64,000 bases of DNA from Halomonas qaidamensis (GTDB lineage Bacteria > Pseudomonadota > Gammaproteobacteria > Pseudomonadales > Halomonadaceae), in NCBI RefSeq assembly GCF_025917315.1, contig NZ_CP080627.1:2542001-2606000 (forward strand). Direction: 5' to 3'. The position numbers and the translations under genes are program-made. Shown here piece by piece: positions 7,691 to 22,600 of this stretch. A model generated the notes under the pieces. That model saw only the letters and a list, made by a program, of their open reading frames with translations. It was not told the DNA's origin and searched no databases. Each line of letters opens with the position of its first letter. Within the stretch, counting starts at the first letter, position 1.

Positions 7691-10600
7691 AAGATTGGTC
7701 TCTCCAAAGATAAAGCCTTTGATATCTGTGGACTCGTTACCAAACTCATCTACTGAATCCACCTTAAGCTGGCCGGTGCGGCCAACCAACGAACCAACGT
7801 CAAAGCTCCAGTTACCATTGGCATCAATCGTCGTAACACCAAGCGACTCTTCGTTGCCACTTTCATCAAGCTGGAATATCTCAACGTTGGAGTTCGGCAT
7901 ACCAGAGCCGTTGACGGTGAACTCACGGAAGCCAACGTCAGTATCCTGTTGGTCATCAATCAAATAGTTTGTTGTGTTTGTATATGTAGTCGCAATTACT
8001 CCATCTGAATCGATCACGAGATAAGCTTGCTGACCGTCTACCGTACCTTGAAGGAGCAAGATATCTCTCTCATCACCCGTTACCGCGAAGTAGTCAGAAC
8101 GTGTGACGGTCATTTCGGTGGTGATCTCGGTGCGCACCTCTTGTGTTTCGTTGACCCATCTCCACCCCCTCCAAACCCTAACTGTTTCATATGAAACTTG
8201 GGTGTACGACACACTATAAACGTCACCCACTGCCATTAGTGCAGTACTATTACTCCCTTCGACACTGGTGATCGAGAGATCCTGCGTACGCGAAATTTGA
8301 TTTGAGCTAAGGTTAGCACCCCGTCCTAATGAGGTATTACTCACGGTGGAAGTAACACCAAACTGACTCGTAGAAAGTCCTCCCTCCCAAATCAGCGTGG
8401 ATACTTCTACACCCACCTCTTCCCTGAGCTCGAAGTCAGTAATAGAAATCGAGGGCAAAATAACACCAGGAGCTGTTGCCTGTGCAGTGGCTTCATTGCC
8501 AACAGAGTCACTGACAGAGGCCTCAGCAGTGTAATCCCCAACCGCTAACGGACGTACCAATTCTACTGTCCAAGAACCATCGCTCCCTACAACGCCGGTT
8601 ACAGTTTGCTCTACACCATTAGCGTCCGTAATTTTCACGGTCACCGTCGCGCCGACTTCATCGGAGGTGCCGCTGATATCTGGCGTCGTGTCGTTGGTAT
8701 TGGTAAGCAAATCATCGAATGCAAGTGTCGGCGGTGTGAGATCAACTTCACCGCTGGTGTCGGCGTTTGCAATATTTCCTGCCTCATCACTTACCGACGC
8801 ATCAACTTGATACACACCTTCGGCGAGCTCCTCGATCACCTCTGCAGACCACGTACCATTAGCTAGCACAATAGCTGTCAACGTTTGCGAATTATTGTCG
8901 GCATCCGTCACCACCACGGTCACCGTCGCTCCGATTTCATCGGAGGTACCGGTAATCGTCGGCGTGGTGTCGTTGCTGTCCGGCGCGTCCACGGTCAGCG
9001 TCGGAGGTATAGTGTCAAAGTCAACATTGGTAGTGGCATTGACGGGGTCGCCGTTGTTGTCGGTCGCCACCGCATCGATGGTCAGTTCGCCATCGGTCAG
9101 GCCGCTGACGTTCACACCGGTCAGGCTGTACTCGCCGTTTTCATCCACGGTGGCCGTCACTTCAACCGGCGTGCCGCCGTTTGCAGAGGTGATGGTGATG
9201 GTCACCTCACCGTTTTCTGGAACGTCTTGGCTGGTGCCGCTGATGTTCAGCAGACCGTCGGTGGAGTCATCCGCCGTGACGGTCAGTTCACCCGCAACCG
9301 CATCCAGATCCGCAGTGTCCTGGGCCGTGACGGTGTCGCCGTTGTTGTCGGTCGCAACCGCATCGATGGTCAGCTCGCCATCGGTCAGGCCGCTGACGTC
9401 CACACCGGTCAGGCTGTACTCGCCGTTTTCATCCACGGTCGCCGTGACGATGACGGTTTCATCGTTCTGGTCGGTGATGGTGATGGTCACCTCACCGTTT
9501 TCTGGAACGTCTTGGCTGGTGCCGCTGATGTTCAGCAGACCGTCGGTGGAGTCATCCGCCGTGACGGTCAGTTCACCCGCAACCGCATCCAGATCCGCAG
9601 TGTCCTGGGCCGTGACGGTGTCGCCGTTGTTGTCGGTCGCCACCGCATCGATGGTCAGCTCGCCATCGGTCAGGCCGCTGACGTCCACACCGGTCAGGCT
9701 GTACTCGCCGTTTTCATCCACGGTCGCCGTGACGATGACGGTTTCATCGTTCTGGTCGGTGATGGTGATGGTCACCTCACCGTTTTCTGGAACGTCTTGG
9801 CTGGTGCCGCTGATGTTCAGCAGACCGTCGGTGGAGTCATCCGCCGTGACGGTCAGTTCACCCGCAACCGCATCCAGATCCGCAGTGTCCTGGGCCGTGA
9901 CGGTGTCGCCGTTGTTGTCGGTCGCAACCGCATCGATGGTCAGCTCGCCATCGGTCAGGCCGCTGACGTCCACACCGGTCAGGCTGTACTCGCCGTTTTC
10001 ATCCACGGTCGCCGTGACGATGACGGTTTCATCGTTCTGGTCGGTGATGGTGATGGTCACCTCACCGTTTTCTGGAACGTCTTGGCTGGTGCCGCTGATG
10101 TTCAGCAGACCGTCGGTGGAGTCATCCGCCGTGACGGTCAGTTCACCCGCAACCGCATCCAGATCCGCAGTGTCCTGGGCCGTGACGGTGTCGCCGTTGT
10201 TGTCGGTCGCCACCGCATCGATGGTCAGCTCGCCATCGGTCAGGCCGCTGACGTCCACACCGGTCAGGCTGTACTCGCCGTTTTCATCCACGGTCGCCGT
10301 GACGATGACGGTTTCATCGTTCTGGTCGGTGATGGTGATGGTCACCTCACCGTTTTCTGGAACGTCTTGGCTGGTGCCGCTGATGTTCAGCAGACCGTCG
10401 GTGGAGTCATCCGCCGTGACGGTCAGTTCACCCGCAACCGCATCCAGATCCGCAGTGTCCTGGGCCGTGACGGTGTCGCCGTTGTTGTCGGTCGCCACCG
10501 CATCGATGGTCAGCTCGCCATCGGTCAGGCCGCTGACGTCCACACCGGTCAGGCTGTACTCGCCGTTTTCATCCACGGTCGCCGTGACGATGACGGTTTC

Positions 10601-13600
10601 ATCGTTCTGGTCGGTGATGGTGATGGTCACCTCACCGTTTTCTGGAACGTCTTGGCTGGTGCCGCTGATGTTCAGCAGACCGTCGGTGGAGTCATCCGCC
10701 GTGACGGTCAGTTCACCCGCAACCGCATCCAGATCCGCAGTGTCCTGGGCCGTGACGGTGTCGCCGTTGTTGTCGGTCGCCACCGCATCGATGGTCAGCT
10801 CGCCATCGGTCAGGCCGCTGACGTCCACACCGGTCAGGCTGTACTCGCCGTTTTCATCCACGGTCGCCGTGACGATGACGGTTTCATCGTTCTGGTCGGT
10901 GATGGTGATGGTCACCTCACCGTTTTCTGGAACGTCTTGGCTGGTGCCGCTGATGTTCAGCAGACCGTCGGTGGAGTCATCCGCCGTGACGGTCAGTTCA
11001 CCCGCAACCGCATCCAGATCCGCAGTGTCCTGGGCCGTGACGGTGTCGCCGTTGTTGTCGGTCGCCACCGCATCGATGGTCAGCTCGCCATCGGTCAGGC
11101 CGCTGACGTCCACACCGGTCAGGCTGTACTCGCCGTTTTCATCCACGGTCGCCGTGACGATGACGGTTTCATCGTTCTGGTCGGTGATGGTGATGGTCAC
11201 CTCACCGTTTTCTGGAACGTCTTGGCTGGTGCCGCTGATGTTCAGCAGACCGTCGGTGGAGTCATCCGCCGTGACGGTCAGTTCACCCGCAACCGCATCC
11301 AGATCCGCAGTGTCCTGGGCCGTGACGGTGTCGCCGTTGTTGTCGGTCGCCACCGCATCGATGGTCAGCTCGCCATCGGTCAGGCCGCTGACGTCCACAC
11401 CGGTCAGGCTGTACTCGCCGTTTTCATCCACGGTCGCCGTGACGATGACGGTTTCATCGTTCTGGTCGGTGATGGTGATGGTCACCTCACCGTTTTCTGG
11501 AACGTCTTGGCTGGTGCCGCTGATGTTCAGCAGACCGTCGGTGGAGTCATCCGCCGTGACGGTCAGTTCACCCGCAACCGCATCCAGATCCGCAGTGTCC
11601 TGGGCCGTGACGGTGTCGCCGTTGTTGTCGGTCGCCACCGCATCGATGGTCAGCTCGCCATCGGTCAGGCCGCTGACGTCCACACCGGTCAGGCTGTACT
11701 CGCCGTTTTCATCCACGGTCGCCGTGACGATGACGGTTTCATCGTTCTGGTCGGTGATGGTGATGGTCACCTCACCGTTTTCTGGAACGTCTTGGCTGGT
11801 GCCGCTGATGTTCAGCAGACCGTCGGTGGAGTCATCCGCCGTGACGGTCAGTTCACCCGCAACCGCATCCAGATCCGCAGTGTCCTGGGCCGTGACGGTG
11901 TCGCCGTTGTTGTCGGTCGCCACCGCATCGATGGTCAGCTCGCCATCGGTCAGGCCGCTGACGTCCACACCGGTCAGGCTGTACTCGCCGTTTTCATCCA
12001 CGGTCGCCGTGACGATGACGGTTTCATCGTTCTGGTCGGTGATGGTGATGGTCACCTCACCGTTTTCTGGAACGTCTTGGCTGGTGCCGCTGATGTTCAG
12101 CAGACCGTCGGTGGAGTCATCCGCCGTGACGGTCAGTTCACCCGCAACCGCATCCAGATCCGCAGTGTCCTGGGCCGTGACGGTGTCGCCGTTGTTGTCG
12201 GTCGCCACCGCATCGATGGTCAGCTCGCCATCGGTCAGGCCGCTGACGTCCACACCGGTCAGGCTGTACTCGCCGTTTTCATCCACGGTCGCCGTGACGA
12301 TGACGGTTTCATCGTTCTGGTCGGTGATGGTGATGGTCACCTCACCGTTTTCTGGAACGTCTTGGCTGGTGCCGCTGATGTTCAGCAGACCGTCGGTGGA
12401 GTCATCCGCCGTGACGGTCAGTTCACCCGCAACCGCATCCAGATCCGCAGTGTCCTGGGCCGTGACGGTGTCGCCGTTGTTGTCGGTCGCCACCGCATCG
12501 ATGGTCAGCTCGCCATCGGTCAGGCCGCTGACGTCCACACCGGTCAGGCTGTACTCGCCGTTTTCATCCACGGTCGCCGTGACGATGACGGTTTCATCGT
12601 TCTGGTCGGTGATGGTGATGGTCACCTCACCGTTTTCTGGAACGTCTTGGCTGGTGCCGCTGATGTTCAGCAGACCGTCGGTGGAGTCATCCGCCGTGAC
12701 GGTCAGTTCACCCGCAACCGCATCCAGATCCGCAGTGTCCTGGGCCGTGACGGTGTCGCCGTTGTTGTCGGTCGCCACCGCATCGATGGTCAGCTCGCCA
12801 TCGGTCAGGCCGCTGACGTCCACACCGGTCAGGCTGTACTCGCCGTTTTCATCCACGGTCGCCGTGACGATGACGGTTTCATCGTTCTGGTCGGTGATGG
12901 TGATGGTCACCTCACCGTTTTCTGGAACGTCTTGGCTGGTGCCGCTGATGTTCAGCAGACCGTCGGTGGAGTCATCCGCCGTGACGGTCAGTTCACCCGC
13001 AACCGCATCCAGATCCGCAGTGTCCTGGGCCGTGACGGTGTCGCCGTTGTTGTCGGTCGCCACCGCATCGATGGTCAGCTCGCCATCGGTCAGGCCGCTG
13101 ACGTCCACACCGGTCAGGCTGTACTCGCCGTTTTCATCCACGGTCGCCGTGACGATGACGGTTTCATCGTTCTGGTCGGTGATGGTGATGGTCACCTCAC
13201 CGTTTTCTGGAACGTCTTGGCTGGTGCCGCTGATGTTCAGCAGACCGTCGGTGGAGTCATCCGCCGTGACGGTCAGTTCACCCGCAACCGCATCCAGATC
13301 CGCAGTGTCCTGGGCCGTGACGGTGTCGCCGTTGTTGTCGGTCGCCACCGCATCGATGGTCAGCTCGCCATCGGTCAGGCCGCTGACGTCCACACCGGTC
13401 AGGCTGTACTCGCCGTTTTCATCCACGGTCGCCGTGACGATGACGGTTTCATCGTTCTGGTCGGTGATGGTGATGGTCACCTCACCGTTTTCTGGAACGT
13501 CTTGGCTGGTGCCGCTGATGTTCAGCAGACCGTCGGTGGAGTCATCCGCCGTGACGGTCAGTTCACCCGCAACCGCATCCAGATCCGCAGTGTCCTGGGC

Positions 13601-16600
13601 CGTGACGGTGTCGCCGTTGTTGTCGGTCGCCACCGCATCGATGGTCAGCTCGCCATCGGTCAGGCCGCTGACGTCCACACCGGTCAGGCTGTACTCGCCG
13701 TTTTCATCCACGGTCGCCGTGACGATGACGGTTTCATCGTTCTGGTCGGTGATGGTGATGGTCACCTCACCGTTTTCTGGAACGTCTTGGCTGGTGCCGC
13801 TGATGTTCAGCAGACCGTCGGTGGAGTCATCCGCCGTGACGGTCAGTTCACCCGCAACCGCATCCAGATCCGCAGTGTCCTGGGCCGTGACGGTGTCGCC
13901 GTTGTTGTCGGTCGCCACCGCATCGATGGTCAGCTCGCCATCGGTCAGGCCGCTGACGTCCACACCGGTCAGGCTGTACTCGCCGTTTTCATCCACGGTC
14001 GCCGTGACGATGACGGTTTCATCGTTCTGGTCGGTGATGGTGATGGTCACCTCACCGTTTTCTGGAACGTCTTGGCTGGTGCCGCTGATGTTCAGCAGAC
14101 CGTCGGTGGAGTCATCCGCCGTGACGGTCAGTTCACCCGCAACCGCATCCAGATCCGCAGTGTCCTGGGCCGTGACGGTGTCGCCGTTGTTGTCGGTCGC
14201 CACCGCATCGATGGTCAGCTCGCCATCGGTCAGGCCGCTGACGTCCACACCGGTCAGGCTGTACTCGCCGTTTTCATCCACGGTCGCCGTGACGATGACG
14301 GTTTCATCGTTCTGGTCGGTGATGGTGATGGTCACCTCACCGTTTTCTGGAACGTCTTGGCTGGTGCCGCTGATGTTCAGCAGACCGTCGGTGGAGTCAT
14401 CCGCCGTGACGGTCAGTTCACCCGCAACCGCATCCAGATCCGCAGTGTCCTGGGCCGTGACGGTGTCGCCGTTGTTGTCGGTCGCCACCGCATCGATGGT
14501 CAGCTCGCCATCGGTCAGGCCGCTGACGTCCACACCGGTCAGGCTGTACTCGCCGTTTTCATCCACGGTCGCCGTGACGATGACGGTTTCATCGTTCTGG
14601 TCGGTGATGGTGATGGTCACCTCACCGTTTTCTGGAACGTCTTGGCTGGTGCCGCTGATGTTCAGCAGACCGTCGGTGGAGTCATCCGCCGTGACGGTCA
14701 GTTCACCCGCAACCGCATCCAGATCCGCAGTGTCCTGGGCCGTGACGGTGTCGCCGTTGTTGTCGGTCGCCACCGCATCGATGGTCAGCTCGCCATCGGT
14801 CAGGCCGCTGACGTCCACACCGGTCAGGCTGTACTCGCCGTTTTCATCCACGGTCGCCGTGACGATGACGGTTTCATCGTTCTGGTCGGTGATGGTGATG
14901 GTCACCTCACCGTTTTCTGGAACGTCTTGGCTGGTGCCGCTGATGTTCAGCAGACCGTCGGTGGAGTCATCCGCCGTGACGGTCAGTTCACCCGCAACCG
15001 CATCCAGATCCGCAGTGTCCTGGGCCGTGACGGTGTCGCCGTTGTTGTCGGTCGCCACCGCATCGATGGTCAGCTCGCCATCGGTCAGGCCGCTGACGTC
15101 CACACCGGTCAGGCTGTACTCGCCGTTTTCATCCACGGTCGCCGTGACGATGACGGTTTCATCGTTCTGGTCGGTGATGGTGATGGTCACCTCACCGTTT
15201 TCTGGAACGTCTTGGCTGGTGCCGCTGATGTTCAGCAGACCGTCGGTGGAGTCATCCGCCGTGACGGTCAGTTCACCCGCAACCGCATCCAGATCCGCAG
15301 TGTCCTGGGCCGTGACGGTGTCGCCGTTGTTGTCGGTCGCCACCGCATCGATGGTCAGCTCGCCATCGGTCAGGCCGCTGACGTCCACACCGGTCAGGCT
15401 GTACTCGCCGTTTTCATCCACGGTCGCCGTGACGATGACGGTTTCATCGTTCTGGTCGGTGATGGTGATGGTCACCTCACCGTTTTCTGGAACGTCTTGG
15501 CTGGTGCCGCTGATGTTCAGCAGACCGTCGGTGGAGTCATCCGCCGTGACGGTCAGTTCACCCGCAACCGCATCCAGATCCGCAGTGTCCTGGGCCGTGA
15601 CGGTGTCGCCGTTGTTGTCGGTCGCCACCGCATCGATGGTCAGCTCGCCATCGGTCAGGCCGCTGACGTCCACACCGGTCAGGCTGTACTCGCCGTTTTC
15701 ATCCACGGTCGCCGTGACGATGACGGTTTCATCGTTCTGGTCGGTGATGGTGATGGTCACCTCACCGTTTTCTGGAACGTCTTGGCTGGTGCCGCTGATG
15801 TTCAGCAGACCGTCGGTGGAGTCATCCGCCGTGACGGTCAGTTCACCCGCAACCGCATCCAGATCCGCAGTGTCCTGGGCCGTGACGGTGTCGCCGTTGT
15901 TGTCGGTCGCCACCGCATCGATGGTCAGCTCGCCATCGGTCAGGCCGCTGACGTCCACACCGGTCAGGCTGTACTCGCCGTTTTCATCCACGGTCGCCGT
16001 GACGATGACGGTTTCATCGTTCTGGTCGGTGATGGTGATGGTCACCTCACCGTTTTCTGGAACGTCTTGGCTGGTGCCGCTGATGTTCAGCAGACCGTCG
16101 GTGGAGTCATCCGCCGTGACGGTCAGTTCACCCGCAACCGCATCCAGATCCGCAGTGTCCTGGGCCGTGACGGTGTCGCCGTTGTTGTCGGTCGCCACCG
16201 CATCGATGGTCAGCTCGCCATCGGTCAGGCCGCTGACGTCCACACCGGTCAGGCTGTACTCGCCGTTTTCATCCACGGTCGCCGTGACGATGACGGTTTC
16301 ATCGTTCTGGTCGGTGATGGTGATGGTCACCTCACCGTTTTCTGGAACGTCTTGGCTGGTGCCGCTGATGTTCAGCAGACCGTCGGTGGAGTCATCCGCC
16401 GTGACGGTCAGTTCACCCGCAACCGCATCCAGATCCGCAGTGTCCTGGGCCGTGACGGTGTCGCCGTTGTTGTCGGTCGCCACCGCATCGATGGTCAGCT
16501 CGCCATCGGTCAGGCCGCTGACGTCCACACCGGTCAGGCTGTACTCGCCGTTTTCATCCACGGTCGCCGTGACGATGACGGTTTCATCGTTCTGGTCGGT

Positions 16601-19600
16601 GATGGTGATGGTCACCTCACCGTTTTCTGGAACGTCTTGGCTGGTGCCGCTGATGTTCAGCAGACCGTCGGTGGAGTCATCCGCCGTGACGGTCAGTTCA
16701 CCCGCAACCGCATCCAGATCCGCAGTGTCCTGGGCCGTGACGGTGTCGCCGTTGTTGTCGGTCGCCACCGCATCGATGGTCAGCTCGCCATCGGTCAGGC
16801 CGCTGACGTCCACACCGGTCAGGCTGTACTCGCCGTTTTCATCCACGGTCGCCGTGACGATGACGGTTTCATCGTTCTGGTCGGTGATGGTGATGGTCAC
16901 CTCACCGTTTTCTGGAACGTCTTGGCTGGTGCCGCTGATGTTCAGCAGACCGTCGGTGGAGTCATCCGCCGTGACGGTCAGTTCACCCGCAACCGCATCC
17001 AGATCCGCAGTGTCCTGGGCCGTGACGGTGTCGCCGTTGTTGTCGGTCGCAACCGCATCGATGGTCAGCTCGCCATCGGTCAGGCCGCTGACGTCCACAC
17101 CGGTCAGGCTGTACTCGCCGTTTTCATCCACGGTCGCCGTGACGATGACGGTTTCATCGTTCTGGTCGGTGATGGTGATGGTCACCTCACCGTTTTCTGG
17201 AACGTCTTGGCTGGTGCCGCTGATGTTCAGCAGACCGTCGGTGGAGTCATCCGCCGTGACGGTCAGTTCACCCGCAACCGCATCCAGATCCGCAGTGTCC
17301 TGGGCCGTGACGGTGTCGCCGTTGTTGTCGGTCGCCACCGCATCGATGGTCAGCTCGCCATCGGTCAGGCCGCTGACGTCCACACCGGTCAGGCTGTACT
17401 CGCCGTTTTCATCCACGGTCGCCGTGACGATGACGGTTTCATCGTTCTGGTCGGTGATGGTGATGGTCACCTCACCGTTTTCTGGAACGTCTTGGCTGGT
17501 GCCGCTGATGTTCAGCAGACCGTCGGTGGAGTCATCCGCCGTGACGGTCAGTTCACCCGCAACCGCATCCAGATCCGCAGTGTCCTGGGCCGTGACGGTG
17601 TCGCCGTTGTTGTCGGTCGCCACCGCATCGATGGTCAGCTCGCCATCGGTCAGGCCGCTGACGTCCACACCGGTCAGGCTGTACTCGCCGTTTTCATCCA
17701 CGGTCGCCGTGACGATGACGGTTTCATCGTTCTGGTCGGTGATGGTGATGGTCACCTCACCGTTTTCTGGAACGTCTTGGCTGGTGCCGCTGATGTTCAG
17801 CAGACCGTCGGTGGAGTCATCCGCCGTGACGGTCAGTTCACCCGCAACCGCATCCAGATCCGCAGTGTCCTGGGCCGTGACGGTGTCGCCGTTGTTGTCG
17901 GTCGCCACCGCATCGATGGTCAGCTCGCCATCGGTCAGGCCGCTGACGTCCACACCGGTCAGGCTGTACTCGCCGTTTTCATCCACGGTCGCCGTGACGA
18001 TGACGGTTTCATCGTTCTGGTCGGTGATGGTGATGGTCACCTCACCGTTTTCTGGAACGTCTTGGCTGGTGCCGCTGATGTTCAGCAGACCGTCGGTGGA
18101 GTCATCCGCCGTGACGGTCAGTTCACCCGCAACCGCATCCAGATCCGCAGTGTCCTGGGCCGTGACGGTGTCGCCGTTGTTGTCGGTCGCCACCGCATCG
18201 ATGGTCAGCTCGCCATCGGTCAGGCCGCTGACGTCCACACCGGTCAGGCTGTACTCGCCGTTTTCATCCACGGTCGCCGTGACGATGACGGTTTCATCGT
18301 TCTGGTCGGTGATGGTGATGGTCACCTCACCGTTTTCTGGAACGTCTTGGCTGGTGCCGCTGATGTTCAGCAGACCGTCGGTGGAGTCATCCGCCGTGAC
18401 GGTCAGTTCACCCGCAACCGCATCCAGATCCGCAGTGTCCTGGGCCGTGACGGTGTCGCCGTTGTTGTCGGTCGCCACCGCATCGATGGTCAGCTCGCCA
18501 TCGGTCAGGCCGCTGACGTCCACACCGGTCAGGCTGTACTCGCCGTTTTCATCCACGGTCGCCGTGACGATGACGGTTTCATCGTTCTGGTCGGTGATGG
18601 TGATGGTCACCTCACCGTTTTCTGGAACGTCTTGGCTGGTGCCGCTGATGTTCAGCAGACCGTCGGTGGAGTCATCCGCCGTGACGGTCAGTTCACCCGC
18701 AACCGCATCCAGATCCGCAGTGTCCTGGGCCGTGACGGTGTCGCCGTTGTTGTCGGTCGCCACCGCATCGATGGTCAGCTCGCCATCGGTCAGGCCGCTG
18801 ACGTCCACACCGGTCAGGCTGTACTCGCCGTTTTCATCCACGGTCGCCGTGACGATGACGGTTTCATCGTTCTGGTCGGTGATGGTGATGGTCACCTCAC
18901 CGTTTTCTGGAACGTCTTGGCTGGTGCCGCTGATGTTCAGCAGACCGTCGGTGGAGTCATCCGCCGTGACGGTCAGTTCACCCGCAACCGCATCCAGATC
19001 CGCAGTGTCCTGGGCCGTGACGGTGTCGCCGTTGTTGTCGGTCGCCACCGCATCGATGGTCAGCTCGCCATCGGTCAGGCCGCTGACGTCCACACCGGTC
19101 AGGCTGTACTCGCCGTTTTCATCCACGGTCGCCGTGACGATGACGGTTTCATCGTTCTGGTCGGTGATGGTGATGGTCACCTCACCGTTTTCTGGAACGT
19201 CTTGGCTGGTGCCGCTGATGTTCAGCAGACCGTCGGTGGAGTCATCCGCCGTGACGGTCAGTTCACCCGCAACCGCATCCAGATCCGCAGTGTCCTGGGC
19301 CGTGACGGTGTCGCCGTTGTTGTCGGTCGCCACCGCATCGATGGTCAGCTCGCCATCGGTCAGGCCGCTGACGTCCACACCGGTCAGGCTGTACTCGCCG
19401 TTTTCATCCACGGTCGCCGTGACGATGACGGTTTCATCGTTCTGGTCGGTGATGGTGATGGTCACCTCACCGTTTTCTGGAACGTCTTGGCTGGTGCCGC
19501 TGATGTTCAGCAGACCGTCGGTGGAGTCATCCGCCGTGACGGTCAGTTCACCCGCAACCGCATCCAGATCCGCAGTGTCCTGGGCCGTGACGGTGTCGCC

Positions 19601-22600
19601 GTTGTTGTCGGTCGCCACCGCATCGATGGTCAGCTCGCCATCGGTCAGGCCGCTGACGTCCACACCGGTCAGGCTGTACTCGCCGTTTTCATCCACGGTC
19701 GCCGTGACGATGACGGTTTCATCGTTCTGGTCGGTGATGGTGATGGTCACCTCACCGTTTTCTGGAACGTCTTGGCTGGTGCCGCTGATGTTCAGCAGAC
19801 CGTCGGTGGAGTCATCCGCCGTGACGGTCAGTTCACCCGCAACCGCATCCAGATCCGCAGTGTCCTGGGCCGTGACGGTGTCGCCGTTGTTGTCGGTCGC
19901 CACCGCATCGATGGTCAGCTCGCCATCGGTCAGGCCGCTGACGTCCACACCGGTCAGGCTGTACTCGCCGTTTTCATCCACGGTCGCCGTGACGATGACG
20001 GTTTCATCGTTCTGGTCGGTGATGGTGATGGTCACCTCACCGTTTTCTGGAACGTCTTGGCTGGTGCCGCTGATGTTCAGCAGACCGTCGGTGGAGTCAT
20101 CCGCCGTGACGGTCAGTTCACCCGCAACCGCATCCAGATCCGCAGTGTCCTGGGCCGTGACGGTGTCGCCGTTGTTGTCGGTCGCCACCGCATCGATGGT
20201 CAGCTCGCCATCGGTCAGGCCGCTGACGTCCACACCGGTCAGGCTGTACTCGCCGTTTTCATCCACGGTCGCCGTGACGATGACGGTTTCATCGTTCTGG
20301 TCGGTGATGGTGATGGTCACCTCACCGTTTTCTGGAACGTCTTGGCTGGTGCCGCTGATGTTCAGCAGACCGTCGGTGGAGTCATCCGCCGTGACGGTCA
20401 GTTCACCCGCAACCGCATCCAGATCCGCAGTGTCCTGGGCCGTGACGGTGTCGCCGTTGTTGTCGGTCGCCACCGCATCGATGGTCAGCTCGCCATCGGT
20501 CAGGCCGCTGACGTCCACACCGGTCAGGCTGTACTCGCCGTTTTCATCCACGGTCGCCGTGACGATGACGGTTTCATCGTTCTGGTCGGTGATGGTGATG
20601 GTCACCTCACCGTTTTCTGGAACGTCTTGGCTGGTGCCGCTGATGTTCAGCAGACCGTCGGTGGAGTCATCCGCCGTGACGGTCAGTTCACCCGCAACCG
20701 CATCCAGATCCGCAGTGTCCTGGGCCGTGACGGTGTCGCCGTTGTTGTCGGTCGCCACCGCATCGATGGTCAGCTCGCCATCGGTCAGGCCGCTGACGTC
20801 CACACCGGTCAGGCTGTACTCGCCGTTTTCATCCACGGTCGCCGTGACGATGACGGTTTCATCGTTCTGGTCGGTGATGGTGATGGTCACCTCACCGTTT
20901 TCTGGAACGTCTTGGCTGGTGCCGCTGATGTTCAGCAGACCGTCGGTGGAGTCATCCGCCGTGACGGTCAGTTCACCCGCAACCGCATCCAGATCCGCAG
21001 TGTCCTGGGCCGTGACGGTGTCGCCGTTGTTGTCGGTCGCCACCGCATCGATGGTCAGCTCGCCATCGGTCAGGCCGCTGACGTCCACACCGGTCAGGCT
21101 GTACTCGCCGTTTTCATCCACGGTCGCCGTGACGATGACGGTTTCATCGTTCTGGTCGGTGATGGTGATGGTCACCTCACCGTTTTCTGGAACGTCTTGG
21201 CTGGTGCCGCTGATGTTCAGCAGACCGTCGGTGGAGTCATCCGCCGTGACGGTCAGTTCACCCGCAACCGCATCCAGATCCGCAGTGTCCTGGGCCGTGA
21301 CGGTGTCGCCGTTGTTGTCGGTCGCCACCGCATCGATGGTCAGCTCGCCATCGGTCAGGCCGCTGACGTCCACACCGGTCAGGCTGTACTCGCCGTTTTC
21401 ATCCACGGTCGCCGTGACGATGACGGTTTCATCGTTCTGGTCGGTGATGGTGATGGTCACCTCACCGTTTTCTGGAACGTCTTGGCTGGTGCCGCTGATG
21501 TTCAGCAGACCGTCGGTGGAGTCATCCGCCGTGACGGTCAGTTCACCCGCAACCGCATCCAGATCCGCAGTGTCCTGGGCCGTGACGGTGTCGCCGTTGT
21601 TGTCGGTCGCCACCGCATCGATGGTCAGCTCGCCATCGGTCAGGCCGCTGACGTCCACACCGGTCAGGCTGTACTCGCCGTTTTCATCCACGGTCGCCGT
21701 GACGATGACGGTTTCATCGTTCTGGTCGGTGATGGTGATGGTCACCTCACCGTTTTCTGGAACGTCTTGGCTGGTGCCGCTGATGTTCAGCAGACCGTCG
21801 GTGGAGTCATCCGCCGTGACGGTCAGTTCACCCGCAACCGCATCCAGATCCGCAGTGTCCTGGGCCGTGACGGTGTCGCCGTTGTTGTCGGTCGCCACCG
21901 CATCGATGGTCAGCTCGCCATCGGTCAGGCCGCTGACGTCCACACCGGTCAGGCTGTACTCGCCGTTTTCATCCACGGTCGCCGTGACGATGACGGTTTC
22001 ATCGTTCTGGTCGGTGATGGTGATGGTCACCTCACCGTTTTCTGGAACGTCTTGGCTGGTGCCGCTGATGTTCAGCAGACCGTCGGTGGAGTCATCCGCC
22101 GTGACGGTCAGTTCACCCGCAACCGCATCCAGATCCGCAGTGTCCTGGGCCGTGACGGTGTCGCCGTTGTTGTCGGTCGCCACCGCATCGATGGTCAGCT
22201 CGCCATCGGTCAGGCCGCTGACGTCCACACCGGTCAGGCTGTACTCGCCGTTTTCATCCACGGTCGCCGTGACGATGACGGTTTCATCGTTCTGGTCGGT
22301 GATGGTGATGGTCACCTCACCGTTTTCTGGAACGTCTTGGCTGGTGCCGCTGATGTTCAGCAGACCGTCGGTGGAGTCATCCGCCGTGACGGTCAGTTCA
22401 CCCGCAACCGCATCCAGATCCGCAGTGTCCTGGGCCGTGACGGTGTCGCCGTTGTTGTCGGTCGCCACCGCATCGATGGTCAGCTCGCCATCGGTCAGGC
22501 CGCTGACGTCCACACCGGTCAGGCTGTACTCGCCGTTTTCATCCACGGTCGCCGTGACGATGACGGTTTCATCGTTCTGGTCGGTGATGGTGATGGTCAC

